From NCBI GenBank assembly GCA_963726295.1, contig CAVSBW010000012.1, positions 1 to 64,000 of the forward strand: a stretch of 64,000 nt of DNA, written 5' to 3'. The stretch comes from DASSQJ01 sp963726295. GTDB taxonomy: Bacteria; Actinomycetota; Actinomycetes; Actinomycetales; Dermatophilaceae. A program made the position numbers and the translations under genes. Numbering within the stretch: the stretch's first letter is position 1; the number at the start of each line of letters is the position of its first letter. Under the pieces are notes generated by a model that searched no databases, was not told the origin of the DNA, and saw only the letters and a list, made by a program, of their open reading frames with translations. Below, piece after piece: positions 40,625 through 49,710 of this stretch.

Positions 40625-42061
40625 GTGGCCCGCGTGCAGTGGACCGAGGTGCAGCATCGACTCGGCGCCGCCCTCGAGGCCAACCGGCCCGGCTCCCTCA
40701 CGCCGCACGTCGTCATCTCGCTCCCGTCGCTGAACATCGCGGACAGCCTCCTCGCCCACTACGCCGACCGACTCCCGGCCATGGAGCACCGCTACCTCCT
40801 CGGCGTCGCGATGCTGGCGCGGATCAAGAGCTGCGAGATGGTGCTGGTCTGCTCGGCGGCACCGCCTCCCCAGGTCCTCGACCAGCACTTCCACGACCTG
40901 CCCGCAGATGTGCGGGAGGAATGCCGTCGCCGGTTCCACCTCCTCGACGTGGGGGACACCGCCCCCCGGAGCCTCACCGAGAAGCTCGTGGAGCGGCCGG
41001 ACCTCCTCGCCGGGCTCCGTGCGTGGCTCGGCGACCGCCCGGCCTACATCGAGCCGTGGAACGTCACCGCGGCCGAGGTCCGGCTGGCGGAGGCGGTCGG
41101 GGTGCCGGTGAACGGGACCGCCCCGGACCTGTGGCACCTGGGCGGCAAGAGCCCCGGTCGCCGGCTGTTCCGCGAGGTGGGCGTGCCCGTGGCGGAGGGG
41201 GTCGAGGACGTGCACAGCGCGGACGACGTGCGCGCGGCCATCGCCGAGATCCGTGGCCGGCGCCCCGGGTGCCCTGGTGTCGTCGTCAAGCTCGACGACA
41301 GCGCCGCCGGGGACGGAAACCGGGTGCTGCGCTTCGCGCCCGGGGAGCCGGACGCGCAGCTCGTCACCACGCTCGCACCTGAGTACCTCGAGGAGCTGAC
41401 CCACGGCGGCGTGGTCGAGGAGCTCGTCGTCGGTGAGCCGTTCTCCAGCCCGAGCGCGCAGCTCGACCTCGTCCCCGGTCGACCGCCTCGGGTGCTGTCG
41501 ACCCACGAGCAGGTGCTCGGGGGCGTCGACGCCCAGGTGTACCTGGGCTGCCGGTTCCCGGCCGACGACGAGTACGCCGCGCAGGTCGGCGAGCTGGCGC
41601 TGACGGCGGCCGGGGAGCTGGCCCGGCGCGGCGCCCTGGGCCGGGTCGGCATCGACTTCGCCGTGGGTCGGGAGGCGGACGGGTCGCCGCGGCTGTGTGC
41701 CCTCGAGGTGAACCTGCGCCAGGGCGGGACGACGCACCCGTTCTCGGCCCTGCGCAGCCTCGTGCCGGGACACTACGACGTCGGCGACGGTCGCTGGGTC
41801 GCCCTGGACGGGACCCACCGCTTCTACGAGGCCACCGACAACCTCGTCGACCCGGGCTGGCTCGGCCGTGACCCCCAGGACGTCGTCGACGTGGTCCGGA
41901 CCGCCGGGCTGGCGTTCGACCACGCTGCCGGAAGCGGCGTCGTGCTGCACATGCTCTCCGGGCTGGCCATCGACGGGCGGCTTGGCCTCACGGCGTTCGG
42001 GACCTCGCGCGAGCACGCGGAGCACCTGTTCTCCGAGACGGCCACGGTGCTGCGGCGCTGA
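40625..42061 (+). CDS. ATP-grasp protein, PGM1-like peptide ligase family, 478 aa
   Basis: GTG at 40625. The N-terminal 130 residues (PHVVISLPSLNIADSLLAHY, YLLGVAMLARIKSCEMVLVC) precede an ATP-grasp domain: GKSPGRRLFREVGVPVAEGV, GVVVKLDDSAAGDGNRVLRF and the metal-binding segment CALEVNLRQGGTTHPFSALR (E-x-N). PGM1 ligates nonribosomal amino acids to peptides in pheganomycin synthesis; most genomic homologues stand alone and their substrates are unknown. A carboxylate-amine ligase reaction is expected. No peptide precursor gene is evident nearby. Confidence 0.8.
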   Translation: MARVQWTEVQHRLGAALEANRPGSLTPHVVISLPSLNIADSLLAHYADRLPAMEHRYLLGVAMLARIKSCEMVLVCSAAPPPQVLDQHFHDLPADVREECRRRFHLLDVGDTAPRSLTEKLVERPDLLAGLRAWLGDRPAYIEPWNVTAAEVRLAEAVGVPVNGTAPDLWHLGGKSPGRRLFREVGVPVAEGVEDVHSADDVRAAIAEIRGRRPGCPGVVVKLDDSAAGDGNRVLRFAPGEPDAQLVTTLAPEYLEELTHGGVVEELVVGEPFSSPSAQLDLVPGRPPRVLSTHEQVLGGVDAQVYLGCRFPADDEYAAQVGELALTAAGELARRGALGRVGIDFAVGREADGSPRLCALEVNLRQGGTTHPFSALRSLVPGHYDVGDGRWVALDGTHRFYEATDNLVDPGWLGRDPQDVVDVVRTAGLAFDHAAGSGVVLHMLSGLAIDGRLGLTAFGTSREHAEHLFSETATVLRR

Positions 42062-42115
42062 TCGGACCGCCGGCCCCGCACCCGGTGCGCAGCCGCGAGC
42101 GCGGCTGCCGGCGGG

Positions 42116-42691
42116 TCACCGCTGGTGCAGCCGGTCGCCGAGGACCTCGATGACCAGCTGGAGGGCCTCGTCGTCGATGCCGTCGCCGTTCATGACCCAG
42201 GCGCCGTCGACGTGCCCCTCGAGGACGAGGCAGTCGCGCAGCCAGGAGGCGTTCGTGATGGACGCCGTGGGCACGACGAAGGTGGAGGCAGGCGTGACGA
42301 TGGTGAACGTGTCGCGGTCGAAGCTCTGCTCCACCCTCGTCCCCACCGGGGTGCTGCGGTCGACCACCTTCTGGAACCGCCTGAGCCAGCGCTGGGCGAT
42401 CGTCGCCAGGTCCACGAGCACCGACGCGACGATGAGCCCGGTGACGAGGTAGAAGGCCCAGCGCAGGAACTCCGAGGCCTCGGGTGCGAGCCACTGGACG
42501 AGCAGGTAGGCGCCCCCGAGGACGGCCGCGACGTAGACCAGCCACGCCAGCGCCCAGCGCACCCAGAACCGCGGTCGGGTCAGCTGCCACCGCCGCAGCG
42601 CCCGCGCTTCCCGGTCGTTGGACTGGGCCGAGGCGACGTACGAGCAGGTCACGGGGGGCTCGAGGCCCGGCCTGCCCAGGGAGTCGTCCAC
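42116..42691 (-). CDS. Two-TM hypothetical membrane protein, 191 aa
   Basis: GTG at 42691. After about 35 polar residues come two hydrophobic segments (FWVRWALAWLVYVAAVLGGA and LRWAFYLVTGLIVASVLVDL) and then a cytoplasmic domain of about 110 residues (RVEQSFDRDTFTIVTPASTF, CLVLEGHVDGAWVMNGDGID). The organisation recalls YcxB-like proteins. No enzyme motif is seen. It lies 48 bases downstream of fabF on the same strand and may be read through from the fab operon. Function unknown. Confidence 0.65.
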   Translation of the reverse strand: MDDSLGRPGLEPPVTCSYVASAQSNDREARALRRWQLTRPRFWVRWALAWLVYVAAVLGGAYLLVQWLAPEASEFLRWAFYLVTGLIVASVLVDLATIAQRWLRRFQKVVDRSTPVGTRVEQSFDRDTFTIVTPASTFVVPTASITNASWLRDCLVLEGHVDGAWVMNGDGIDDEALQLVIEVLGDRLHQR

Positions 42692-42738
42692 GGCGGACAG
42701 GCTACCGGCGGCGTGCGGCGACGAGACCGGCGCGGGCG

Positions 42739-43980
42739 TCAGACGCTGGTGATGACGAGCGCGACGTTGTGCCCGCCGAACCCGAAGGAGTTGTTGAGGG
42801 CCGCGATGTCGCCGTCCGGCAGCGACCGGTGCTCGCCGGTGATGACGTCGAGGTCGATCTGCGGGTCGGGGTCGTCGAGGTTGATCGTCGCGGGGGCCGT
42901 GCGGTGGTGCACGGCCAGCACCGTGAGGAGGCCCTCGAGCGCACCGGCGGCACCGAGGAGGTGCCCGGTCATCGACTTCGTCGCGCTCACCGGCATCGCG
43001 TCCGCGGCACCGCCGAAGGCACGCCGGATGGCGTTGGCCTCGGCCACGTCGCCGACCGGCGTCGAGGTGGCGTGGGCGTTGATGTGCACGATGTCGGCGT
43101 CGCTGAGCCCGGCACGCTCGACGGCCGATCGCATCGCGCGGCTGGCACCGGCGCCCTCGGGCTCGGGAGCGGTGATGTGATGGGCGTCCGCGGACATCCC
43201 GATCGACGCGAACTCGGCGTAGATGCGGGCCCCGCGCGCCTTGGCGTGCTCGTACTCCTCGAGCACCATGACCCCGGCGCCCTCGCCCATGACGAAGCCG
43301 TCGCGGCCGGTGTCGTACGGCCGTGAGGCCCCGGCGGGGTCGTCGTTGCGGGTCGAGAGGGCCTGCATCTGGGCGAAGCCGGCGAAGCAGATGGGGTGCG
43401 TGGCTGCCTCGGTGCCACCGGCGACGACCACGTCGGCCCGGTTGTCGCGGATCATGTCGTAGGCGGTACCCATGGACTCCGCGCCCGACGCGCATGCCGA
43501 CACCGTGGTGTGGGCGCCTGCCCGGGCCCCGAGGAGCAGCGAGACGTTGCCCGACGAGGTGTTGGGCATGAGCATCGGCACGGACAGCGGGAAGACGCGG
43601 CGCAGTCCCTTCTCGCGCAGGATGTCCCACTGGTCCAGCAACGTCCAGACCCCGCCGATGCCGGTGCCGATCGCCACACCGAGCCGCTCCGGGTCGACCT
43701 CCGGGGAGCCGGCGTCCTCCATCGCGGCCTGCGAGGCGATGACGGCGTACTGGGCGCTGGGGTCCATCCGCCGGATCTGCACCTTGGTGAGCACGTCGGC
43801 GGGGTCCTGCGCCAGGGTGCAGGCGAAGTGGACCGGCAGCTCGTAGCGCTCGACCATCTCGTCGGGCAGGGGCTTGGCTCCGGACCGGCCGGCCAGGATG
43901 CCGTCCCACGTCTCGGCGATCGTGCCGCCGAGGGGCGTGGTGGCACCGAGTCCGGTGATGACGACGCGACGCTCGCTCAT
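42739..43980 (-). CDS. fabF: 3-oxoacyl-ACP synthase II
   Basis: FabF condenses malonyl-ACP with acyl-ACP during chain elongation in the cytosol. The 413-residue protein has the catalytic Cys163 (TTVSACASGAES), the two histidines in HINAHATSTPVGD and ALNNSFGFGGHN, and the lysine in SATKSMTGHLLGAAG. The length equals family standard. It is the last synthase of the minus-strand cluster fabD-fabH-acpP-fabF, 75 bases after acpP. Expression is expected to depend on the upstream regulator at 46415. Confidence 0.96.
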   Translation of the reverse strand: MSERRVVITGLGATTPLGGTIAETWDGILAGRSGAKPLPDEMVERYELPVHFACTLAQDPADVLTKVQIRRMDPSAQYAVIASQAAMEDAGSPEVDPERLGVAIGTGIGGVWTLLDQWDILREKGLRRVFPLSVPMLMPNTSSGNVSLLLGARAGAHTTVSACASGAESMGTAYDMIRDNRADVVVAGGTEAATHPICFAGFAQMQALSTRNDDPAGASRPYDTGRDGFVMGEGAGVMVLEEYEHAKARGARIYAEFASIGMSADAHHITAPEPEGAGASRAMRSAVERAGLSDADIVHINAHATSTPVGDVAEANAIRRAFGGAADAMPVSATKSMTGHLLGAAGALEGLLTVLAVHHRTAPATINLDDPDPQIDLDVITGEHRSLPDGDIAALNNSFGFGGHNVALVITSV

Positions 43981-44055
43981 GGTGGTCTGTTGCTCCTTGT
44001 GGGATGCGGGAGGGTGGGGCGGCGCGGCCCCGGGGTGGGGGCCGCGCCGGGGGGC

Positions 44056-44301
44056 TCAGCCCTGGTTGCTCTGGATGTAGCTGACGGCGTCGCCGACGGT
44101 CGTGAGGTTCTTGACCTCGTCGTCGGGGATGCGGACGCCGAACTTCTCCTCGGCGTTGACGACGATCGTCATCATCGACAGCGAGTCGATGTCGAGGTCG
44201 TCGGTGAAGGACTTCTCCATCTGGACCTCGTCCTGGTCGAGACCGGTCTCCTCGTTGACGATGTCCGCGAGGCCGCTGAGGATCTCCTGCTGGTCTGCCA
44301 C
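44056..44301 (-). CDS. acpP: Acyl carrier protein
   Basis: The 81-residue acidic four-helix protein carries the phosphopantetheine attachment Ser40 in DDLDIDSLSMMTIV. It shuttles acyl chains between FabD, FabH and FabF. ATG at 44301 has GAAGGAGAA upstream. It sits 70 bases after fabH and 75 before fabF. Confidence 0.96.
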   Translation of the reverse strand: MADQQEILSGLADIVNEETGLDQDEVQMEKSFTDDLDIDSLSMMTIVVNAEEKFGVRIPDDEVKNLTTVGDAVSYIQSNQG

Positions 44302-44371
44302 TGTGTTCTCCTTCTGTGGTGGTTGGTGTACTGCTCGGCCCGGGTGACCCGTGGGCCCACGGGAGCCGGGG

Positions 44372-45391
44372 CTAGGGGATCACGACGACCTGCGCCGCGT
44401 AGGACAGGCCGGCGCCGAACCCGATCTGGAGGGCGAGACCGCCGCTCGGGATCTCACCGTGCCGGATCATCCGCTCCATCGCGAGGGGGACCGAGGCTGC
44501 GGAGGTGTTGCCGGTGTAGGCGATGTCGCGCGCGATGGGGATGTCCGGGGGCAGCTTCAGCTGCTTGGCCATGGCGTCGACGATGCGCACGTTGGCCTGG
44601 TGGGGGATGAAGGCGTCGAGCTGGTCGGCGGTGATGCCGGCGGCGTCGAGGGCCCGCTGCGCGACCGGGGCCATGCCCCAGACGGCCCACCGGAACACGG
44701 TCTGCCCGGCCATCCCGATGGTCGGCCACCCGAGGTTCTTCTCGTGGACGTCGATCCAGCTGTCCCGCTGTGAGATCGCCTCCCACTGGGCCCCGTCGGA
44801 GCCCCAGACGGTCGGGCCGATTGCGGGGGTGTCGGACGTGCTGACCACGGCTGCCCCCGCGCCGTCGGCGAAGATGAACGCCGTCCCGCGGTCGTCGAGG
44901 GAGGTGAAGTCCGAGAGCCGCTCGACACCGACGACGAGCACGTTGCGGGCGCTGCCGGTGCGCACCATGTCGCCGGCCAGGGCGATGCCGTGGCAGTACC
45001 CGGCGCAGGCGGCGGAGATGTCGAAGGCGGCGCCCTTGGTACCGAGGCGCTCGGCAAGCATCGGCGCCGCTGCGGGCGTCTGGTACGGCCAGGAGACTGT
45101 GGCGACGATGACGACGTCGAGGTCGGCGGCCTCGACGCCGGCCATCTCGAGGGCGGGGGCGGCCGCGAACTCGGACATGTCGATGACCGACTCGCCCTCG
45201 CCGGCGAAGCGGCGCTCGATGATGCCGGAGCGCTCGCGGATCCACTCGTCCGAGGAGTCGATGCGCTCGACGAGCTCGGAGTTGGGGACCACCCGCTTGG
45301 GGCGGTAGCCCCCGACGCCGCTGATGCGGGCATGGGTGACGGGCGGTCCGGCGGAGAGCTGGGAGGCGAAGCCCTTGGGTTCGACGGTCAT
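44372..45391 (-). CDS. fabH: 3-oxoacyl-ACP synthase III
   Basis: FabH primes fatty-acid synthesis by condensing an acyl-CoA starter with malonyl-ACP. The start is ATG at 45391 (MTVEPKGFASQLSAGPPVTH), overlapping the fabD stop by four bases. The catalytic triad is Cys129 (DISAACAGYCHG), His in IPHQANVRIV and Asn in YTGNTSAASVP. The length of 339 is usual. In bacteria with branched fatty acids FabH accepts branched starters; the sequence alone does not decide this. Confidence 0.95.
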   Translation of the reverse strand: MTVEPKGFASQLSAGPPVTHARISGVGGYRPKRVVPNSELVERIDSSDEWIRERSGIIERRFAGEGESVIDMSEFAAAPALEMAGVEAADLDVVIVATVSWPYQTPAAAPMLAERLGTKGAAFDISAACAGYCHGIALAGDMVRTGSARNVLVVGVERLSDFTSLDDRGTAFIFADGAGAAVVSTSDTPAIGPTVWGSDGAQWEAISQRDSWIDVHEKNLGWPTIGMAGQTVFRWAVWGMAPVAQRALDAAGITADQLDAFIPHQANVRIVDAMAKQLKLPPDIPIARDIAYTGNTSAASVPLAMERMIRHGEIPSGGLALQIGFGAGLSYAAQVVVIP

Positions 45392-46317
45392 GCGCTGTGC
45401 TCCTCGATGAGGGTGCGGGCGGCGTCGAGGTCGTCGGGGGTCTTTACGGCGAGCAGCTCGATGCCTCGGAGGGACCGCTTGGCGAGCCCGGTCAGGGTGC
45501 CGGCGGGGGGAAGCTCGATGAGCGCGGTGACGCCGAGGTCGGCGAAGCGCTCCATGCACAGGTCCCAACGAACCGGGTTCGAGACCTGGGCGACGAGCCG
45601 GTCGAGGACCTCGCGGCCTCCGGTGACCACTTCGCCGTCGCGGTTGGAGACGAAGGGGACGACTGCGTCGGCGGGGGAGAGGTCGGCGGCGGCGGCGGCC
45701 AGGCTGTCGACCGCCGGCTGCATGTAGTGGGTGTGGAAGGCGCCGGCGACCTTCAGCGGGATGACCCGCGCCTTCGCCGGGGGCTGCGCGGCGAGCGCGG
45801 CGAGGGCGTCCATCGCGCCGGCCGCGACCACCTGGCCGGAGCCGTTGACGTTGGCCGGGGTGAGGCCGTGCGACTCGATCGCGGTGACGACCTCGTCGGG
45901 GTCACCGCCGAGGACGGCGCTCATCCCGGTGGGGGTCGCGGCGCTGGCCTCGGCCATCGCCCTGCCACGGATGCCGACGAGGCGCATCGCGTCGACCTCG
46001 GGGAGCACCCCGGCGGCCGCAGTGGCGGTGAGCTCGCCGACGGAGTGCCCGGCCACGGCGCCCGTGCCCTCCGGTGCCGTGGACCCGGCGCCGGTCAGGG
46101 CGCGCAGGGCGAGCAGGCCGGCGCCGACGAGGAGCGGCTGCGCCACCTTGGTGTCCTTGATCGTCTCCTCGTCCGAGGTCGTCCCGTGGGTGGCCAGATC
46201 CACCTCGGCGGCGTCGGACCACGCGTCGAGGTGCTCGCGCAGACCGGGCAGCTCGAGCCACGGGGCGAGGAAGCCGGGCGTCTGAGAGCCCTGGCCGGGA
46301 CAGGCGATGACGATCAC
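45388..46317 (-). CDS. fabD: Malonyl-CoA:ACP transacylase
   Basis: GTG at 46317 begins VIVIACPGQGSQTPGFLAPW. The nucleophile Ser92 lies in GAVAGHSVGELTA, and the partner histidine in AGAFHTHYMQPAV. It loads malonyl groups on AcpP. It overlaps fabH by ATGA and is preceded by a 97-base gap to the regulator gene on the same strand; this gap contains the fab promoter region. Confidence 0.95.
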   Translation of the reverse strand: MIVIACPGQGSQTPGFLAPWLELPGLREHLDAWSDAAEVDLATHGTTSDEETIKDTKVAQPLLVGAGLLALRALTGAGSTAPEGTGAVAGHSVGELTATAAAGVLPEVDAMRLVGIRGRAMAEASAATPTGMSAVLGGDPDEVVTAIESHGLTPANVNGSGQVVAAGAMDALAALAAQPPAKARVIPLKVAGAFHTHYMQPAVDSLAAAAADLSPADAVVPFVSNRDGEVVTGGREVLDRLVAQVSNPVRWDLCMERFADLGVTALIELPPAGTLTGLAKRSLRGIELLAVKTPDDLDAARTLIEEHSA

Positions 46318-46414
46318 GTGACCCAGCGTGGCCCGTGTCGGGGGGTCGAAGTGCGATGAGCGGGGACGAACATCGACCAACGGAGTTGTGGGGATCCCAC
46401 AAGAAGTTCGGGAA

Positions 46415-47602
46415 TCATGGGCGCGGCCCGCCGCGCGTCGCGGGCCCGAGCCGGTGCAGGGCCAGGGCCACGCGCACGGTCTGGGCGTCGTGCGGGTCGG
46501 TGAGGTCGTAGCCGGTGGTGCGGCTGATGCCGGCGAGTCGGTAGCGCACCGTGTTGGGGTGGACGATGAGGGCCCGGGCCGTGCCCTCGACGCCGAGCCC
46601 GCCGTCCAGCCAGGCGGCCGCCGTGTCGAGCAGCGACCCGCCGGAGGTCTCCTCCAGGGGGCGGATGATGCGCTCGGCGAGGGCGTTGCGGGCCGGCAGG
46701 TCGCCGATGAGCGCGCGCTCCGCCAGCAGGTCACCCGCGGCGACCGGCCGCGGGGCGCCCGGCCAGGCAGGGGCGGCCGTGTGCCCGGACACCGCGGCCC
46801 GCGCACTGCGGCCGGCGGCGAAGAGGTGGGGAACGCGTGGGCCGACCACCAGCGGGCCGTGGCCGAGGTGCGGGTCGAGAACCGCCGCGAGCTCCATCGG
46901 TTCGCTGACTCCGCCCCCGATGCAGATGACCCGAGGTCCGTGGATTGCGACGAGCAGCTGGAACTCTGCCCGGCGGGCGGTGCGGTGGAGCTCGCGCAGC
47001 ACCGGGGCGCCGGGCGCCGGGGGAGTGCTGCCGACGACGACGACGACGTCGGTGACCGCGCCCCAGCCCAGCGCCGCCGCGCGCGAGTGCATCGAGTCGT
47101 CGGCCTCGCCGCGGATGACGGCATCGACGACGAGCGACTCGAGGCGGGCGTCCCAGGCCCCCCGAGCCTCTGCTGCCTCCGCGTAGACCTCGGCGGCCGC
47201 GAAGGCCACCTCGCGGCTGTAGCGGAGCACGGCCTCGCGGGCGAGTGCTCCTTCGCCGGGGGCGGCGAGGTCGGCGATCTCCCGCTCGACGACGTCGATG
47301 ACGGTGCGCAGCAGGTCGAGGGTCTGCGCCAGCGAGATCGAGCGGGTCAGCTCGCGCGGGGCCGTGCCGAAGACGTCGGCGGTGACCGCGGGCCGGTCCT
47401 GGTCCCCGGCGAACCACTCGAGGAAGCTCGAGATGCCGGCCTGGGCCACCAGTCCGACCCACGAGCGGTTCTCGGCCGAGAGGGCACGGAACCACTCGTG
47501 GCCGTCCTCCATCTGGCGTACCGCGGCCTTGCCGAGGTCGCCTCCGGCGCGGGCCACCCGCGCGCGGGTGTCCGCCGAGGGGCGGTCGGCCACTGTCGTC
47601 AC
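46415..47602 (-). CDS. fasR: PucR-type regulator of fatty-acid synthesis
   Basis: The 395-residue protein has a C-terminal PucR-family helix-turn-helix (SLLDTAAAWLDGGLGVEGTA RALIVHPNTVRYRLAGISRT TGYDLTDPHDAQTVRVALAL) and an N-terminal sensor half (SWVGLVAQAGISSFLEWFAG, SLAQTLDLLRTVIDVVEREI). Position directly upstream of fabD matches FasR of Streptomyces and Rv2242 of M. tuberculosis, which activate the downstream fab genes in response to acyl-CoA level. The assignment rests on this synteny plus domain form. Confidence 0.85.
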   Translation of the reverse strand: MTTVADRPSADTRARVARAGGDLGKAAVRQMEDGHEWFRALSAENRSWVGLVAQAGISSFLEWFAGDQDRPAVTADVFGTAPRELTRSISLAQTLDLLRTVIDVVEREIADLAAPGEGALAREAVLRYSREVAFAAAEVYAEAAEARGAWDARLESLVVDAVIRGEADDSMHSRAAALGWGAVTDVVVVVGSTPPAPGAPVLRELHRTARRAEFQLLVAIHGPRVICIGGGVSEPMELAAVLDPHLGHGPLVVGPRVPHLFAAGRSARAAVSGHTAAPAWPGAPRPVAAGDLLAERALIGDLPARNALAERIIRPLEETSGGSLLDTAAAWLDGGLGVEGTARALIVHPNTVRYRLAGISRTTGYDLTDPHDAQTVRVALALHRLGPATRGGPRP

Positions 47603-47701
47603 GTGCGCAGTCTATTTGTTCGCCACGGACAAGCGCAGGGCACGCCTTCGGGTGACCTCACGCGGCTCCCGGAGGCGCTCCTCCCTGACGCCCTCGCCGG
47701 C

Positions 47702-49132
47702 TCAGTCGGTGCCGAACTCCATCGCCGCGCTGTCGAGGGCGGCGACGGCGGCATCGTCCTCGGCGGCCGGGTTGCGGGTGATCCGGTCGTAGCCGCCGGT
47801 CGGGAGCTCGCCGAACAGGGTGCCGTTCTCGACGAGCAGCTGGCCCTGGTCGACCGGCTGGCCCGCATAGATCTCCAGCTTGGCGCGCGAGTCGGCGATG
47901 TCGAGGTTGCGCATGGTCAGCTGGCCGATCCGGTCCACCGGCCCGAAGGCGGCGTTCTCGACCCGCTCCATCGAGAGCCGGTCGGGGTGGTAGGAGAAGT
48001 GCTCGCCACGGGTGTCGAGGAGCGAGTAGTCCTCACCGCGCCGCAGCCGCAGGGTCACCTCACCGGTGACGACCGAGGCGATCCAGCGCTGGATGGACTC
48101 GCGCAGCATGAGGCTCTGCGGGTCCAGCCACCGGCCCTCGTAGAGCAGCCGCCCCAGCCTGCGGCCCTCGGAGTGGTAGTTGGCGATGGTGTCCTCGTTG
48201 TGCACGGCGTTGAGCAGCCGCTCGTAGGCGATGTGGAGCAGTGCCATCCCGGGGGCCTCGTAGATGCCCCGAGACTTGGCCTCGATGATCCGGTTCTCGA
48301 TCTGGTCCGACATCCCGAGGCCGTGCCGCCCGCCGATGGTGTTCGCCTCGTGGACCAGGGCCACGGGGTCGAGCCGGAGCCCGTTGAGCGACACGGGACG
48401 CCCCTCGGCGAACCCGATCGTCACGTCCTCGGTGTCGATCTCGACCTCGGGGTCCCAGAACCGCACCCCCATGATCGGCTCGACGACCTCCATCGACTCG
48501 TCGAGGTGCTCGAGGGTCTTCGCTTCGTGGGTGGCGCCCCAGATGTTGGCGTCGGTGGAGTACGCCTTCTCCTGGCTGGCCCGGTACGGCAGGTCGCGCT
48601 CGGTCAGCCAGGCGCTCATCTCGTGCCGCCCGCCCAGCTCCTCGACGAACGCGGCGTCGAGCCACGGCTTGTAGATCCGCAGGTTGGGGTTGGCGAGCAG
48701 CCCGTAGCGGTAGAAGCGCTCGATGTCGTTGCCCTTGAACGTGGAGCCGTCGCCCCAGATCTCCACCTCGTCGGCGAGCATCGCGCGCACGAGGAGGGTG
48801 CCGGTGACGGCGCGGCCCAGGGGAGTGGTGTTGAAGTAGGTGCGGCCACCGCTGCGGATGTGGAACGCGCCGCAGGCCAGCGCGGAGAAGCCCTCCTCGA
48901 CGAGCGCGGCCCGGCAGTCGACGAGTCGGGCCACCTCCGCGCCGTACTGTCCGGCGCGGTCGGGGACGGTGTCGATCTCCGGCTCGTCGTACTGGCCGAG
49001 GTCGGCGGTGTACGTGCACGGCACGGCGCCGCGCTCGCGCATCCACGCCACGGCGACGGAGGTGTCGAGACCTCCGGAGAAGGCGATTCCGACGCGCTCG
49101 CCGGCGGGCAGGGACGTGAGGACCTTGGACAC
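47702..49132 (-). CDS. argG: Argininosuccinate synthase
   Basis: ArgG joins citrulline and aspartate with ATP in arginine synthesis. The ATP-pyrophosphatase loop is AFSGGLDTSVAVAWM (17-31). Further conserved parts are GDGSTFKGNDIERFYRYGLL, EKAYSTDANIWGATHEAKTL and the EIDTEDVTIGFAEGRPVSLN region. At 476 residues it is the longer, E. coli-like form rather than the 400-residue form usual in Actinobacteria. It is isolated from other arg genes and has a palindromic operator-like site 12 bases before the start. Divergent from furA. Confidence 0.94.
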   Translation of the reverse strand: MSKVLTSLPAGERVGIAFSGGLDTSVAVAWMRERGAVPCTYTADLGQYDEPEIDTVPDRAGQYGAEVARLVDCRAALVEEGFSALACGAFHIRSGGRTYFNTTPLGRAVTGTLLVRAMLADEVEIWGDGSTFKGNDIERFYRYGLLANPNLRIYKPWLDAAFVEELGGRHEMSAWLTERDLPYRASQEKAYSTDANIWGATHEAKTLEHLDESMEVVEPIMGVRFWDPEVEIDTEDVTIGFAEGRPVSLNGLRLDPVALVHEANTIGGRHGLGMSDQIENRIIEAKSRGIYEAPGMALLHIAYERLLNAVHNEDTIANYHSEGRRLGRLLYEGRWLDPQSLMLRESIQRWIASVVTGEVTLRLRRGEDYSLLDTRGEHFSYHPDRLSMERVENAAFGPVDRIGQLTMRNLDIADSRAKLEIYAGQPVDQGQLLVENGTLFGELPTGGYDRITRNPAAEDDAAVAALDSAAMEFGTD

Positions 49133-49143
49133 GCATGCAAGTA

Positions 49144-49161
49144 TATGCAGAACTCTGCATA
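49144..49161. promoter_or_regulatory. ARG-box-like palindrome upstream of argG
   Basis: TATGCAGAACTCTGCATA is a perfect palindrome apart from its central two bases, placed 12 bases before the argG start codon. The TGCATA half-sites match the core of ArgR operators, so arginine-dependent repression is likely. Confidence 0.65.
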
Positions 49162-49242
49162 TTGACAGACTCGTCCCACCCCGGGTCCCCGGCCCCGTGG
49201 CAGGATCTTGACTCGTTCAAGTGTGCCCGCCATGCTGTGAGC

Positions 49243-49668
49243 GTGACGACCGGGTATGAGCAGATGCTGCGCACGGCCTCGCTCCGCGTCACCCGACCCC
49301 GCGTCTCCGTCCTCGCGGCGGTCCACGCCCACCCGCACGCCGACACCGACACCGTCCTGGCCGCGGCCAGGGCCGACCTCGGCTCCGTCTCGCACCAGGC
49401 CGTCTACGACGTGTTGCGGGTGCTCACCGACCACGGGCTCGTGCGCCGCATCCAGCCGCCCGGCTCGGTGGCCCGCTACGAGGCGCGCGTGGGCGACAAC
49501 CACCACCACGCGGTGTGCCGCCGGTGCGGCACCATCGCCGACATCGACTGCGCCCTCGGGGAGACGCCCTGCCTCACGGCCTCCGACGGCCACGGCTTCG
49601 TCATCGACGAGGCCGAGGTCGTGTTCTGGGGCCTCTGCGCTCCCTGCGCGGCCCGCGAACCCGCTTGA
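49243..49668 (+). CDS. furA: Fur-family repressor of katG
   Basis: GTG at 49243 begins VTTGYEQMLRTASLRVTRPR. The winged helix includes SVSHQAVYDVLRVLTDHGLV RRIQPPG, and the C-terminal half has the zinc/metal site NHHHAVCRRCGTIADIDC and a second pair CAPCAA. FurA proteins sit directly upstream of katG and repress it until oxidised. The gap to katG is 42 bases, with AACAGGAG as ribosome site for katG. A TTGACT hexamer at 49208 is a candidate -35 element for both genes. Confidence 0.9.
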   Translation: MTTGYEQMLRTASLRVTRPRVSVLAAVHAHPHADTDTVLAAARADLGSVSHQAVYDVLRVLTDHGLVRRIQPPGSVARYEARVGDNHHHAVCRRCGTIADIDCALGETPCLTASDGHGFVIDEAEVVFWGLCAPCAAREPA

Positions 49669-49710
49669 CCCACACCACTGCAGTACGCACTGAACAGGAG
49701 ATGGACTGAC

